Shown: positions 9,101 to 17,958 of the stretch, one piece after another
Layout: every line of letters begins with the position of its first letter
How positions within the stretch are numbered: the stretch's first letter is position 1
Assembly (NCBI GenBank): GCA_013420905.1
Contig: JAAXNY010000014.1
Location: forward strand, 481,656 to 545,655
From: Collybia mongolica
Taxonomy: Eukaryota > Basidiomycota > Agaricomycetes > Agaricales > Clitocybaceae
DNA length: 64,000 nucleotides
Direction: 5' to 3'
Made by a program: the position numbers and the translations under genes
The notes under the pieces: generated by a model
What the model was told of the DNA's origin: nothing
Seen by the model: the letters and a program-made list of their open reading frames with translations, nothing else
Database searches by the model: none

Positions 9101-12061
9101 ACAGAGACACCCAAAACCCCTCGCTGGACAATATCTTTCAGAAGCTCTTTCATTTTAAGTTTGAAGACTCTGGAGATTAGATCAGGTCTGTCAGATGCCT
9201 TTTGCCCAGGTAAGAGTTCTCTTTTGATCTCAGGCCAGTTAGGATCAGCAGTAGCTGTTAAGAACAGATCAGCACCTTTGAAATGCCGGTTCAGAGCAAG
9301 TGCATCCTGGCAGCATTGGGTCATAAAGCATGTTCCTGCTGTAAAGGATGAAGGCAAAATAGTGCGCTTTCCCAAGTCATCACCATCAATTTCAGGGTTG
9401 TGATGTATAGCATCTGCTAAGCCTTTATATAAATCAGAACGCAGCTTTGACTGGTTTCCTGCAATATACTGAAGACGGTGCTGCTCAGTTGTAGCCCATG
9501 AGTCCACAACATATTCCTGGAAAAGTTTTCCAGCACGAAATATGTGATCTGTTTCTCCTTGGCGGGGGTGCAGGCGATAGCCAAAGTACTCTGCCTGAGT
9601 AACATGTTTATGCCTTCTTCTGACAGCTCTTACTTGTCCACCTTCTGCATCTGAGTTATCAGATGACTCAGATTCATTATTATTCTGAGTGTTATGCTCT
9701 ATATTTGGATGCCACTGCAACTGTCCAGTTGGAAACAGCAATACAAAATGGAGTGATGGATACAAAGGATGCAGTTCATTGATGCGCTTTAAGCCACCAC
9801 GTCGTGAATGAAGTATAATATCCCGATAATCAGTTTGGATATCTCCATCTCCAGGTAAAATGACAGCAATTTCATCAACAGAAGCAGATGGAAGGTTATA
9901 TCGTCTACGATCAGTTTCTTTTTCATAACGTAGAGCAACACAGCAATCCTGCTCTGGAGGTAAATCCTTAATCAGTTCATATGCCTGTTTATAGGCTTGT
10001 ACACCTTGATGCTTTCTATATAGCACATCTTGTAAAATCTGCATGATATTCCTGCTTAATTGTCTGTTGGTGTTCATTCTTTGATTCAAGGCTTGCTCAG
10101 GATCATAGATATATATCTGAGCATAGGTGGGCAGCTTTCCTGGTGGAGGCAGCAATGATCCAGTAATGTGATGCAATGCTCCTTGTATTTTATAAACCCA
10201 AGGGGCCCGTCCATTGTTAAGATTGTTCATAACATTCAACCTTTTTCCAGCATCTTGGCCAACAGAAGTCATTGCCAATGCAGAGTTGTATTTTCTTATA
10301 TCATCCAAGAACTTTCTATGATGAATACTGCCATGAGTATATAGTTCCTTTACCTCAGGAGGCAGTTGATGTAGCAATGGTAGTTTGATCTTTCCCCTGA
10401 AACAACATGTGCCAAATTTTGGATTGTTAAGTGTTGACTTTGTTAATTTTTCAGACTCCCAATGTTTGGCTTGACAAAAAGGACATAGAACATTCATAGC
10501 CCCTAAATCATAAATTTGAATATTATTCTTATCAAATGGCTGCCTGGCTAGTGGAAGAGGTGCTGGAAGAGGTGGCTGTGCTGGAGGAAGCTGCAGTGGA
10601 GGAGGCATCTCAGGTAGTTGTGGCTGCAGTTCAGGCTGTGGATATAGAGGTGGATCAGGTACTGGTGGGAGACCTTGATTGGCCAGATTAAAAATACCAA
10701 CTAAAGGTTGTTGGACTTGTTCTATTGGAGCAGGAGCTAAAGCAACATGCTGTCTCCTTTGTCTATAAGGAGCAACTGGAGGCAAATTTGCAGCAGCAGC
10801 TCTTAATTCAGCAGCAGTCATGGGAATAGGCACAGCTGGAATAGGCCCTCTATTATATACAGCAGGAGCATTTGGAATTGCAGCCAATTGATTGCGTATT
10901 TGGCTGACTGACATTATAGGAGCAGCAGCAGCATGTGGTACAACATGCCCTGGTGCAGGGTAAACAGGCATAGGTATAGGAGCAGGCATAGGAGCAGGCA
11001 CAGGAGCAGGCACAGGAGCAGGCACAGGAGCAGGCATAGGAACAGGCACAGGAGCAGGCACAGGAGCAGGCACAGGAGCAGGTACAGGAGCAGGCATAGG
11101 AACAGCAGGCATAGCAGGTACAGATACAGGAGCATTATCATTGGTAATTTGTGCAGCAGCAGCTCTTATCTCAGCAAGAGTCATTGGTGCAGAAGCAGGT
11201 ACAGCAGCATGGCCTCTAAGAGGCACCAAGGGAGGTAAAGCAGCTAACTGCTGCCTTATCTGGCTTACTGACATTACAGAAGCTGGAGCAGGCCCATGTA
11301 CAGGAACAACATTTACAGGATTGGCAGCTGGTAGGATCAGTGGAGCAGGATCAGGCTGGTGGTGGTGGTGTGGTGTTCTACGACGTGGAGGACTACCTAT
11401 CTGTTGATTTGCATCATGGTTTGCCTGACGCCTGGCACTTCTTGGAGAAATGTTGAAATTAGACCTGGATGAAGAACCTTACCATAATTGCATGTATATA
11501 TATTCTAATGTGACTCACATCAAATCACAGATCTATTCTATCTGATGTGAGATATTGAGTATTGTATAAAACATATAGAAAAGAGTAGACACACACCAAA
11601 ATAATATAAATCCTGTTCCAGTATCAAGAAAAGCTGTTTAAACAGAAGTATCCACCTGATAGTGTATTAAGTCCCTTTTTATAGTAGAATCAGTGGAAGA
11701 CACACTTGATATGCTGTCAGATAAGTGGAAAGAGTATGTAGATGGTAGACAGATGGTGGATAGATGGCAAGATGATAAGAGCCAACCACCATCAGTCCGC
11801 TTTGTAGGTCATGTGATTATTAGTCATGGGGAGTCATGTGTTGTAGAGCCAGTGATTTGAGCAGGTGATGTGAGCTGGTTTGAGCAGGTGACTTTGCATG
11901 TGACTTAAGCAGGTGACTTCCCAACTTTTGCTGCTTTGTCATCCTTAGTCAGTGCTCTACTTAAAAGACAACTTTTCTTTGCTTTGTCAGACTTAGTCAG
12001 CGCTTAGTCAGGATTAGTCACAATCAAATTCACACGGCCGTAGTACTTTAATATAGACAGA
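6109..12061 (-). mobile_element. Autonomous Helitron (copy 1), 5.95 kb
   Basis: On the minus strand the element begins TCTGTCTATATTAAAG (12,061) and ends with hairpin CCGTGGC-ATA-GCCATGG followed by GGCCGTAAGCTTG (6,109). Its 5' subterminal region holds repeated TTAGTCAG words (11,940-12,025). Flanking bases are T on both sides in minus-strand reading, so insertion may have been between two T residues. The classical 3' CTRR is replaced by CTTG in all three copies here. No target-site duplication is expected for the family. The encoded Rep/helicase is intact. Confidence 0.85.
6298..11274 (-). CDS. Helitron Rep/helicase transposase (RepHel)
   Basis: Uninterrupted 1,658-residue product. Residues 1-240 are Pro/Ala-rich and contain an internal repeat: MSVSQIR at 1 and again at 121, each followed by a PMT(L/A)AE(I/L)RAAAA motif, with a PVPA tandem tract (about 60-105) between. 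C264/C267 start a Cys-rich patch. The Rep nuclease domain has the HUH motif within GLPHMHMIIF (H740, H742) and the two-tyrosine motif KYIYKYVYKG (Y875, Y879). The Pif1/RecD-type helicase has Walker A GSGGCGKT (1223-1230), Walker B LWDEA (about 1301), FGGDYQQILPV, TINKSQGQS and a final FYVAISRA. Known role of the family: nick, displace and rejoin one strand during rolling-circle transposition. ATG 11,274 is the first in-frame start; the frame stays open to about 11,465 without another ATG, so an upstream exon is possible. All key residues are present. Confidence 0.93.
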   Translation of the reverse strand: MSVSQIRQQLAALPPLVPLRGHAAVPASAPMTLAEIRAAAAQITNDNAPVSVPAMPAVPMPAPVPAPVPAPVPAPVPVPMPAPVPAPVPAPVPAPMPAPIPMPVYPAPGHVVPHAAAAPIMSVSQIRNQLAAIPNAPAVYNRGPIPAVPIPMTAAELRAAAANLPPVAPYRQRRQHVALAPAPIEQVQQPLVGIFNLANQGLPPVPDPPLYPQPELQPQLPEMPPPLQLPPAQPPLPAPLPLARQPFDKNNIQIYDLGAMNVLCPFCQAKHWESEKLTKSTLNNPKFGTCCFRGKIKLPLLHQLPPEVKELYTHGSIHHRKFLDDIRKYNSALAMTSVGQDAGKRLNVMNNLNNGRAPWVYKIQGALHHITGSLLPPPGKLPTYAQIYIYDPEQALNQRMNTNRQLSRNIMQILQDVLYRKHQGVQAYKQAYELIKDLPPEQDCCVALRYEKETDRRRYNLPSASVDEIAVILPGDGDIQTDYRDIILHSRRGGLKRINELHPLYPSLHFVLLFPTGQLQWHPNIEHNTQNNNESESSDNSDAEGGQVRAVRRRHKHVTQAEYFGYRLHPRQGETDHIFRAGKLFQEYVVDSWATTEQHRLQYIAGNQSKLRSDLYKGLADAIHHNPEIDGDDLGKRTILPSSFTAGTCFMTQCCQDALALNRHFKGADLFLTATADPNWPEIKRELLPGQKASDRPDLISRVFKLKMKELLKDIVQRGVLGVSVARVYTIEFQKRGLPHMHMIIFLAPESKLRTPEDVDSLISAEFPDPNEQPELFELVKRVMVHGPCGNLNKDSPCMEDKKCIRYYPKPIKHMTTLSENAYASYRRCPLAQPYKVGNYDLDNQWVVPYNPYLLWKYQCHINLECVISIKSIKYIYKYVYKGHDRTTAEFRNKNDEVKLYLDARYISPCEGIWRIFQYHMHQEHPPVTRLQVHLKDQHNVTWDADSTVPMQQVVERAATQDTTLTGFFKANIKFPDEAKDLLYQDFPKKFVWVDKTKKWKLRERGFAIGRMYYAHPASGERFYLRLLLTAVKGPKSYEDLATFEDRLYPSFREACHARGLLDDDQEWIQALTEASLMQTGRQLRSLFAMILAECQPSDPIALWNQFRENICDDLAHWLRTQGGVANPTEEQVYDYGLYLIEQILARSNKSLTSIIGMPTSQMDWAIQLRNTLIQEQQNYDDAEQFAEYLERSEQLNDEQKAAFNAVKEAVETKSGQSFFLNGSGGCGKTFVYNTLCCYFRGQRKIVLCVASSGIAALLLAGGRTAHFHFKIPLEVHESATCGISKGTPEAELLQQTDLILWDEALMQHRHVFDAVNRLCQDIRGNNRTFGGLTVVFGGDYQQILPVVPKGSRAQTVGACLMRSPLWSELQILKLNKNMRLNGVTENETNFAKWQVEVGHGKLTDDNGNVTLPDNFCCAENTVESLIDTIYPDIGNPVLKPDTFYSERAILSARNDDVDSLNKKVLDMFPGDGKVYHSADSIVHEGIDGAEAMYPVEYLNSINVSGLPLSKLILKVGCPVMILRNLNPVDGVCNGSRGIITQMSNRVVEVWLIGGQNDGHKEFIPRIRMIPSNSLIPFKLTRLQLPLRLGFSMTINKSQGQSLHQVGLDFRSPVFTHGQFYVAISRATSVYRIKAIIPDTADNNRYTKNVVYQEVLLD

Positions 12062-12495
12062 AGGACAGAAGGAAAGGAAAGGAAAGGATATAGGATATAG
12101 GATGTAGATGACGGCATCATGGTCCCCCCACAACTGAACAAATTCAAGCTGTTGACCACCACCGTTCTCTGGAATTTAGTTCATTCCTAACCCTTAGGCC
12201 TTAATGTCTGCACATCATATTGGCCAGGGTAGACCCAGTCCATGCAGCTCAAGGTTAATTGTTCAGTTTGGTACCGCTAAGTTTCGTTGCTTTATTTGTC
12301 TGCCTCCCTAATCAGCATTCTCTTCTAGAAGGCTAGAATCCGTAATGCCCAGTGCACAGGGATTGCCTATTGTATTCATCAGTCACTGGCATGCCGATAA
12401 TAAGTCCGGGATCACTCGGGTGGTGTACGGCGGCCTCCGCAAAATGGCCTCAACACCCAGTATAACCCATGTATATTGGTTTGGGGGCTTATGGG
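12062..12495. other. Intergenic stretch with a purine microsatellite
   Basis: Starts with an AAGGAAAGG-type purine tract (about 12,062-12,090) and a GGATATA repeat. The remainder contains no convincing coding sequence; the open frame at 12,345-12,548 runs into the LTR and resembles nothing recognised. Confidence 0.5.
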
Positions 12496-12500
12496 GACGC

Positions 12501-12843
12501 TATTGGAATAGATTAATCTCAGTCAACGTAGAACGGGACTATATATAATAGACTACCTATTGGAATAGATTAATCTATGGGTATGTAGTCAGTAAGAGGT
12601 TTCGTGCTAAGTGATTGTAAGTGAGGGTACACACCTCAGTCAACGTAGAACGGGACTGAGGTGGTACGATGGGCGTCTACGGTATTTAACTGTGAGCCAA
12701 GTTGGTAGGTAACTACGCTACGAGACCATCAATGAAATAAAAATCAAAAATGGTAAGCTAAGAGAGTGTCGTCCGTTTACGGGCACGCGTGATGCGACGC
12801 GGCAGGGCACGACGGATTGCATATGTCTGAATATTCTCCAATA
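12501..12843 (-). repeat. Copia 3' LTR
   Basis: 343 bp, ends TATTGGA/TCCAATA. It has an internal duplication of TATTGGAATAGATTAATCT about 50 bp apart. It differs from the other LTR at three sites, each TG or CA here where the 5' LTR has CG. Confidence 0.97.
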
Positions 12844-12854
12844 CTCCCCCTCAA
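12844..12854 (-). promoter_or_regulatory. Copia polypurine tract
   Basis: Minus-strand GAGGGGGAG lies directly before the 3' LTR, between the polyprotein stop and the LTR. This is the expected place and composition for plus-strand DNA priming. Confidence 0.8.
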
Positions 12855-15800
12855 ACCGTCGATAGCCCTAGCGCATGCGCGAAATGCTTCGCTTTCGCAC
12901 TGGGGAGCGCTTTTGTCAGGGTGTCGGCGGTCATGTCGTCGGTGGGGCAGTAGATGAGCTTGATGTTTCCGGCTTTGACAATGTAGCGAATATAGTGATA
13001 GCGTATGTCGATGTGTTTCGTACGCGCATGGTACGAACCGGATTTCGTGAGTGCGATGGCGGATTGGCTGTCACTGTATAGGGTGGTGGGTTCGGTGAGT
13101 GGACCGTTGATTGGTCCGTAGACCTCGCTGATAAGACGGCGCAGCCACATCGCTTCTTTGGCAGCATGAGTAGCCGCCACGTACTCGGCTTCTGTCGTCG
13201 ACAGAGTAACAAGTTCCTGTTTCTTCGACGACCACGACACGGCCCCTCCATCCACGATGAAGGCATAGCCGGAGATGGCACGCCTGTGCTCCTGCGAGGC
13301 GCCGTCCGCATCCACAAAGCCTTCCAGGCCTTCCTTCCCATTGCCATAGACGAGCTCGAGCTCTTTGGTGCCAAGCAGATACCGAAAGATTCGCTTCACG
13401 GCCTCCCAATGGACCCATCCCGGGTTGTCGCAGAACTGCGCGACAGTAGACATGGCAAACGCGATGTCGGGGCGTGTTCCCATTGCCGCGTACATCAACG
13501 ATCCGACAGCTTCGCGATACGGCACGTTTCGCATGCGTGCGATATCCACGAGCGCGGTGGGGCATTGGGATTTGCTGAGGGCGACATTGGTGTCCATGGG
13601 CGTCGATACCGGCTTCAAATCGTTGAAATTGAACCGGGTTAGGATGGAGTCAATGTAGGCGTGTTGGGATAGTGAGAGTGTGTGGTTGGGAAGGTCGCGA
13701 GTTACTTTGATACCGAGGATCCAATGGACTGGTCCTAGGTCTGTCATCGTGTACACCTGGTTGATGTCCTCCTTGAACTTAGCAATTTGTTTTGCAGATG
13801 TTCCTGTGGTGATGCAGTCGTCAACATGAATGACAATGACTATCAACTCGCCGTCTTCCTTCTTGAAGAAGACTCCGTGGTCCGCCTCGCTTCTCTCAAA
13901 CCCTAAGTCTCCCAGTGCCTTTCGCAGTGCGTCGTACCAATTCTTTGCGCCCTGCTTGAGTCCATACAATGCCTTTCGCAGCCGAAAGACATATGCCTTG
14001 GGGTCGGCTTTCGTCTGATCCACAGGCTGTTCGAGGTACACAACCTCATCTTCTCCAAGGACTCCATTGAGGAATGCACTGTCGAAATCGAATGCATCTA
14101 CGGGCCATCCGTTCCGAGCAGCTAGTGCGAGCACAAGGCGAAACGACGACATGCGCGCGACGGGCGCATACGTCTCGTTGAAGTTGACGCCGTGAATCTG
14201 GGTGAAACCTTTCGCGACGAGACGTGCCTTATATTTCTTGACTTCACCAGCGGCGTTCTTCTTGATGCGAAGGACCCATTTGTAGCCAACGACATTGGTG
14301 CTGGGAGGTGGACGCTTCACGAGTTCCCAGGTGCCGTTCGTTTCTAGCGTGCGCATTTCCTGCCTGATGGCCTCCTGCCATTTCGGCCAGTCTGGGCGCC
14401 GCTTTGCTTCTGCATAGTCTGGCGTCAGCCCTTCTGCTTCTCCCGTGACAGCTGCCATGGCGAAATCTTCCACGCTCACCATTTCCCAGTTGTCTGCTGC
14501 GCTGGCTTGTTCTTTCTCCCTCTGTTTCCCCTCCTGCATTCCAGGTGGAAGCATGGGAGCGCTGGGCCTTTCGTTTATCCGCCCCTCGCTCAATCGTAGC
14601 CTTCGCAAGTAGTCCGACTCAATGCAGACACGCTTTGGACGACCTTCGTTAGGTTCGTCATCGAGACGAGGGCTAGGTGGAGCATCCGGGTCAGGGATTT
14701 CTTCAACAGTGGCCTTATAGGGTGAAGAGGGCCGCTCGACGTCCACATCTTCCCACTCCCCCTCGAGCGGGACTGTCGGTACATCTTCCTCTTCGATATT
14801 GAACCTGACGCTGCGCTCAACTGTGACGGAACATTTTTCAGTCCAATAAATTCGATGCGCGCAGCTCTCCTCGTCAAATCCAACCCAATGACCGATTTTC
14901 GAACGAGCGTCCAGCTTCGAGCCACTTGTGTCGTGCACGCGCACTCTGGAGCCCCATGGTGGAAGGTTCGAGATATTAGGCTTCTCACCCTCCATCAGCT
15001 CGTGTGGGGTTGTGTCGTCAAGTGCGCGTGTCCAGGTACGGTTTTTCAACCATGTCGCATGCATTACGGCCTCACCCCAGAGGTTTTTCGGTAGACCGCT
15101 ATCATGAATCATTGCTCGAACCTTTTCGAGGAGTGTACGATTCAGCCGTTCGGCAACACCATTATACTCTGGTGTGTCGTGGACAGTCAAACGTCGTGTG
15201 GTTCCCCTCTCGTTCAGGTGGGCTGTGAACTCATTGCTGAGGTACTCCCCCCCTCTGTCCGAATGCAGTTTCTTAATTCTGACATTCTTCTGGGTCAGGA
15301 GCCACGCTTCATAGGACTTGTAGACCGTAAAAGTGTCGCTTTTCTCGCGAATGAGGTAGGTTGTAGCATGTCGGCTGTAGTCATCCGTGAAAGTGACGTA
15401 GTACCCCTTTTTGCCTAGGGTCTGGATGGGTGCAGGTCCCCAGAGGTCAGAGTGAACTTCGTCGCCTATCTTGGCTGCCCGTTTGCTCTCCCGAACCTTC
15501 TGGATGGGCTTTCGTGTGGTTTTCGCGGCCTTGCAAGATTCGCATATTGTTGCTTTGCTTGTTTCGTCGAGCTTTAGCCCATGCACCAGGCCTTTTGTCA
15601 GGAGGGTACATGCGGCTTCGTGAGCAACATGTCCTAGTCGACGGTGAAGTTTGTCAATTGTTACGACTTTGAGAGGAGTTTCAGGTGCTCTTGCAGTTGC
15701 AACAGCAGCGGTTTCAGGGTGAGGTGTGAAGACACGGTAAAGTCCGTTCTTCATGTTAATTACTCCAATGTGGCTCTTATCTTTCGTATAGATACGACAT

Positions 15801-17530
15801 GTCGAATCCCGGAAAACCAACACAGCACCAGCAATTGCAATGCGGCTAACTGATACGAGGGTTACGCCCATTGAAGGAGCATACAGGACATTTTCGAGGA
15901 GCACACAAGTGGCCGGCTTTGTGCCATTAGGGACATTGATGTACATATCACCCATTCCGATAGCATTGAAGGAACGCTTGTCGGCAGCAGTAATAGGCTT
16001 CGGGGGAATAGGTCGATAGTTGACGAAGCGGTGCCTGTACCCAGACATGTGGCGTGATGCTCCAGAATCGTACAACTCTGTATCAATGAGCTCACTGCCT
16101 AGGCTCGTACTGGTGTTCTTCTGGATTTCGGCAGCAACAAAAGTTCGTGTGTATGCTTCATCGTCCATTCCTATAACCTCATATTCATCTATGTCCTCAC
16201 TAAAATAGGTATCATCCTCCATGTCATCCTCGTCTTCTGAGTCAGATACCACTTGTAGGGCTGGTGGTGGCTCGTCTCCGTACTTGTCATCTTCCTCGTC
16301 ATCCTCATCTGAGGAATCAGTGACGGGTACCAATTCTGGCATGCTGTTGGTTTCTTCTTCCAAAAACCAGAATTCTTCATCAGAAGTGGTGGTAGGGGCT
16401 TCGAAAAGATCAAGAATGTCTTCTTCGGTGAGAGCATCTTCGGCTGGCTGTTGTAGAGTAGGGTCAAGCTCCGCGAGCTCACCAATGAGGGACGACGACG
16501 ACGCATCGTCATTCACTCCCCCTTCGACAGTATCTTCGTCGACTACTCCCCCGGAGTTCAGACCTTCTTCCACGAAGTCCAGAATGTTACTCTCGGCATT
16601 TGCGAACCAAGCCTGATCCTCGGATTCCTGCTTTGATTCTGCGGCACCAGCTGTCTCGGTCTCCTTCCCTTTTCCCTTCCCCTTGCCCTTGCCTTTTGGG
16701 CCTTGGCCTTCCTTTCCCCCGCCGGCTGCCCAGCAGTCAACCTTGTAGTGACCTTTCTTCCCACAGTTAAAGCATTCTTTCGAACTGCTCGAACTTCTGC
16801 GGCCTCTTCCATTGCTGCTTCTGGCATAGAAAGCGGCATTCTGTTCCTTCTGACCCTTCTGCTTCATCAGGCGTCGTTCGTACTCCTCAGTTACGGTCAA
16901 CATGAGGTCGTCAGGTGATAATGTAGTACCAAGCACGCTGGATGTTGCGTTGACAGCAGAAATGTAGGGGTCATAAGATGGTGGAAGGGATCCGAGAATG
17001 ATGGCGTAAAAGTCGTCGTTGGTGGGTGGTTGGCCCATTGATGCGAGATCCTCTCGCATCGTGCGCAACTTCGCAAAGTGTGCGCGAACATCGCCCTTCT
17101 CGAGGCATTTCTCCTCTTGAAGGCGGCGTCGGAGGTCAACAGAGACCATACGGGATTTGTTCTGGAAGTCTTTCGCAAGCGCTTCCCAGATAAGATGAGC
17201 AGTGCTTTGCCCACGAATCTTCATGAACAGTGAGTCCGGAATTGTTCCCGCAATTTGCTGCTTAACGATGGCTTCCCCCTGTCGCCAGGTCTTCATGTCA
17301 TTCCTATATGCGGCTTCAAGTGCTACCTCTGCTGGGGTCCACGTGCTTGGGTCAACACTTCGATCTGAGATAGGGTCGGCAGGTGCGCTCTGGGAGCCAT
17401 CAATGTGGTAGAGAAGTCCTCGTGCATCGATGGACCAGGTGAACCGGTCCTTGTAGATCACCCAGTTGACGCCAGCAGCATCAAGCTTGGGAATACGCAA
17501 GAATTCATCACCGATTTTGGTAGAAGACAT
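12851..17530 (-). CDS. Copia Gag-Pol polyprotein
   Basis: Single uninterrupted frame of 1,559 residues in Copia order (integrase before reverse transcriptase). Residues 1-230 are a UBN2-type Gag. CCHC knuckle CFNCGKKGHYKVDC is at 253-266, then a KGKGKG tract and a long acidic region (300-460). The protease motif is DSGAS (about 488). A GAG-pre-integrase HHCC module (LHRRLGH...CESC) covers 628-667. The integrase core has D695, D758 and E794, a D-x62-D-x35-E spacing. The reverse transcriptase starts NGTWELV (about 1065) and has FDFDSAFLNG and HVDD (1235-1238) in place of the commoner YVDD. RNase H has DADGAS, TEAEY and YSDSQSA. Gag, protease, integrase and RT/RNase H are presumably released by the element's own protease. 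No frameshift is needed. ATG 17,530 is first in frame. Confidence 0.97.
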   Translation of the reverse strand: MSSTKIGDEFLRIPKLDAAGVNWVIYKDRFTWSIDARGLLYHIDGSQSAPADPISDRSVDPSTWTPAEVALEAAYRNDMKTWRQGEAIVKQQIAGTIPDSLFMKIRGQSTAHLIWEALAKDFQNKSRMVSVDLRRRLQEEKCLEKGDVRAHFAKLRTMREDLASMGQPPTNDDFYAIILGSLPPSYDPYISAVNATSSVLGTTLSPDDLMLTVTEEYERRLMKQKGQKEQNAAFYARSSNGRGRRSSSSSKECFNCGKKGHYKVDCWAAGGGKEGQGPKGKGKGKGKGKETETAGAAESKQESEDQAWFANAESNILDFVEEGLNSGGVVDEDTVEGGVNDDASSSSLIGELAELDPTLQQPAEDALTEEDILDLFEAPTTTSDEEFWFLEEETNSMPELVPVTDSSDEDDEEDDKYGDEPPPALQVVSDSEDEDDMEDDTYFSEDIDEYEVIGMDDEAYTRTFVAAEIQKNTSTSLGSELIDTELYDSGASRHMSGYRHRFVNYRPIPPKPITAADKRSFNAIGMGDMYINVPNGTKPATCVLLENVLYAPSMGVTLVSVSRIAIAGAVLVFRDSTCRIYTKDKSHIGVINMKNGLYRVFTPHPETAAVATARAPETPLKVVTIDKLHRRLGHVAHEAACTLLTKGLVHGLKLDETSKATICESCKAAKTTRKPIQKVRESKRAAKIGDEVHSDLWGPAPIQTLGKKGYYVTFTDDYSRHATTYLIREKSDTFTVYKSYEAWLLTQKNVRIKKLHSDRGGEYLSNEFTAHLNERGTTRRLTVHDTPEYNGVAERLNRTLLEKVRAMIHDSGLPKNLWGEAVMHATWLKNRTWTRALDDTTPHELMEGEKPNISNLPPWGSRVRVHDTSGSKLDARSKIGHWVGFDEESCAHRIYWTEKCSVTVERSVRFNIEEEDVPTVPLEGEWEDVDVERPSSPYKATVEEIPDPDAPPSPRLDDEPNEGRPKRVCIESDYLRRLRLSEGRINERPSAPMLPPGMQEGKQREKEQASAADNWEMVSVEDFAMAAVTGEAEGLTPDYAEAKRRPDWPKWQEAIRQEMRTLETNGTWELVKRPPPSTNVVGYKWVLRIKKNAAGEVKKYKARLVAKGFTQIHGVNFNETYAPVARMSSFRLVLALAARNGWPVDAFDFDSAFLNGVLGEDEVVYLEQPVDQTKADPKAYVFRLRKALYGLKQGAKNWYDALRKALGDLGFERSEADHGVFFKKEDGELIVIVIHVDDCITTGTSAKQIAKFKEDINQVYTMTDLGPVHWILGIKVTRDLPNHTLSLSQHAYIDSILTRFNFNDLKPVSTPMDTNVALSKSQCPTALVDIARMRNVPYREAVGSLMYAAMGTRPDIAFAMSTVAQFCDNPGWVHWEAVKRIFRYLLGTKELELVYGNGKEGLEGFVDADGASQEHRRAISGYAFIVDGGAVSWSSKKQELVTLSTTEAEYVAATHAAKEAMWLRRLISEVYGPINGPLTEPTTLYSDSQSAIALTKSGSYHARTKHIDIRYHYIRYIVKAGNIKLIYCPTDDMTADTLTKALPSAKAKHFAHALGLSTV

Positions 17531-17589
17531 GGTGGGGAAAATGTGTGGGGTAGGTGCAAAATTTTTAGTGGATTTTTGTGTTCTAAACG

Positions 17590-17610
17590 TTGGGGTCGGG
17601 GCCCATAACC
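17590..17610 (-). promoter_or_regulatory. Copia primer-binding site
   Basis: Immediately inside the 5' LTR the minus strand reads GGTTATGGGCCC. This is the half-tRNA type of site known from Drosophila copia, complementary to the anticodon region of initiator tRNA-Met rather than to a tRNA 3' end. The match is by eye. Confidence 0.7.
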
Positions 17611-17953
17611 TATTGGAATAGATTAATCTCAGTCAACGTAGAACGGGACTATATATAATAGACTACCTATTGGAATAGATTAATCTATGGGTATGTAGTC
17701 AGTAAGAGGTTTCGTGCTAAGTGATTGTAAGTGAGGGTACACACCTCAGTCAACGTAGAACGGGACTGAGGTGGTACGACGGGCGTCTACGGTATTTAAC
17801 TGTGAGCCAAGTTGGTAGGTAACTACGCTACGAGACCATCAATGAAATAAAAATCAAAAATGGTAAGCTAAGAGAGTGTCGTCCGTTTACGGGCGCGCGT
17901 GATGCGACGCGGCAGGGCACGACGGATTGCATATGTCCGAATATTCTCCAATA
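17611..17953 (-). repeat. Copia 5' LTR
   Basis: 343 bp, 3 differences from the copy at 12,501-12,843. It carries the element's promoter. Followed at 17,954 by the GACGC target duplication. Confidence 0.97.
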
Positions 17954-17958
17954 GACGC

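Larger units (their letters stand above)
12501..17953 (-). mobile_element. Complete Ty1/Copia LTR retrotransposon
   Basis: Two 343-bp LTRs bound one intact polyprotein gene on the minus strand. The 5-bp target duplication GACGC is present at 12,496-12,500 and 17,954-17,958. LTR ends form the inverted repeat TATTGGA...TCCAATA, not the usual TG...CA. The LTRs differ at only 3 of 343 positions, which indicates a recent insertion. Primer site, polypurine tract and all catalytic motifs are in place, so the element looks potentially active. Confidence 0.97.

Noticed and set aside
10914..11238. Long Leu/Cys- or Arg/His-rich open frames opposite the Helitron N-terminus
   Set aside because: They are other frames of the PVPA-coding repeat tract; composition is fully explained by the repeat.
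15100..16900. Plus-strand open frames of 60-131 codons within the Copia coding region
   Set aside because: Antisense shadows of the polyprotein, without introns or motifs, unlike the antisense genes of Gypsy-2.
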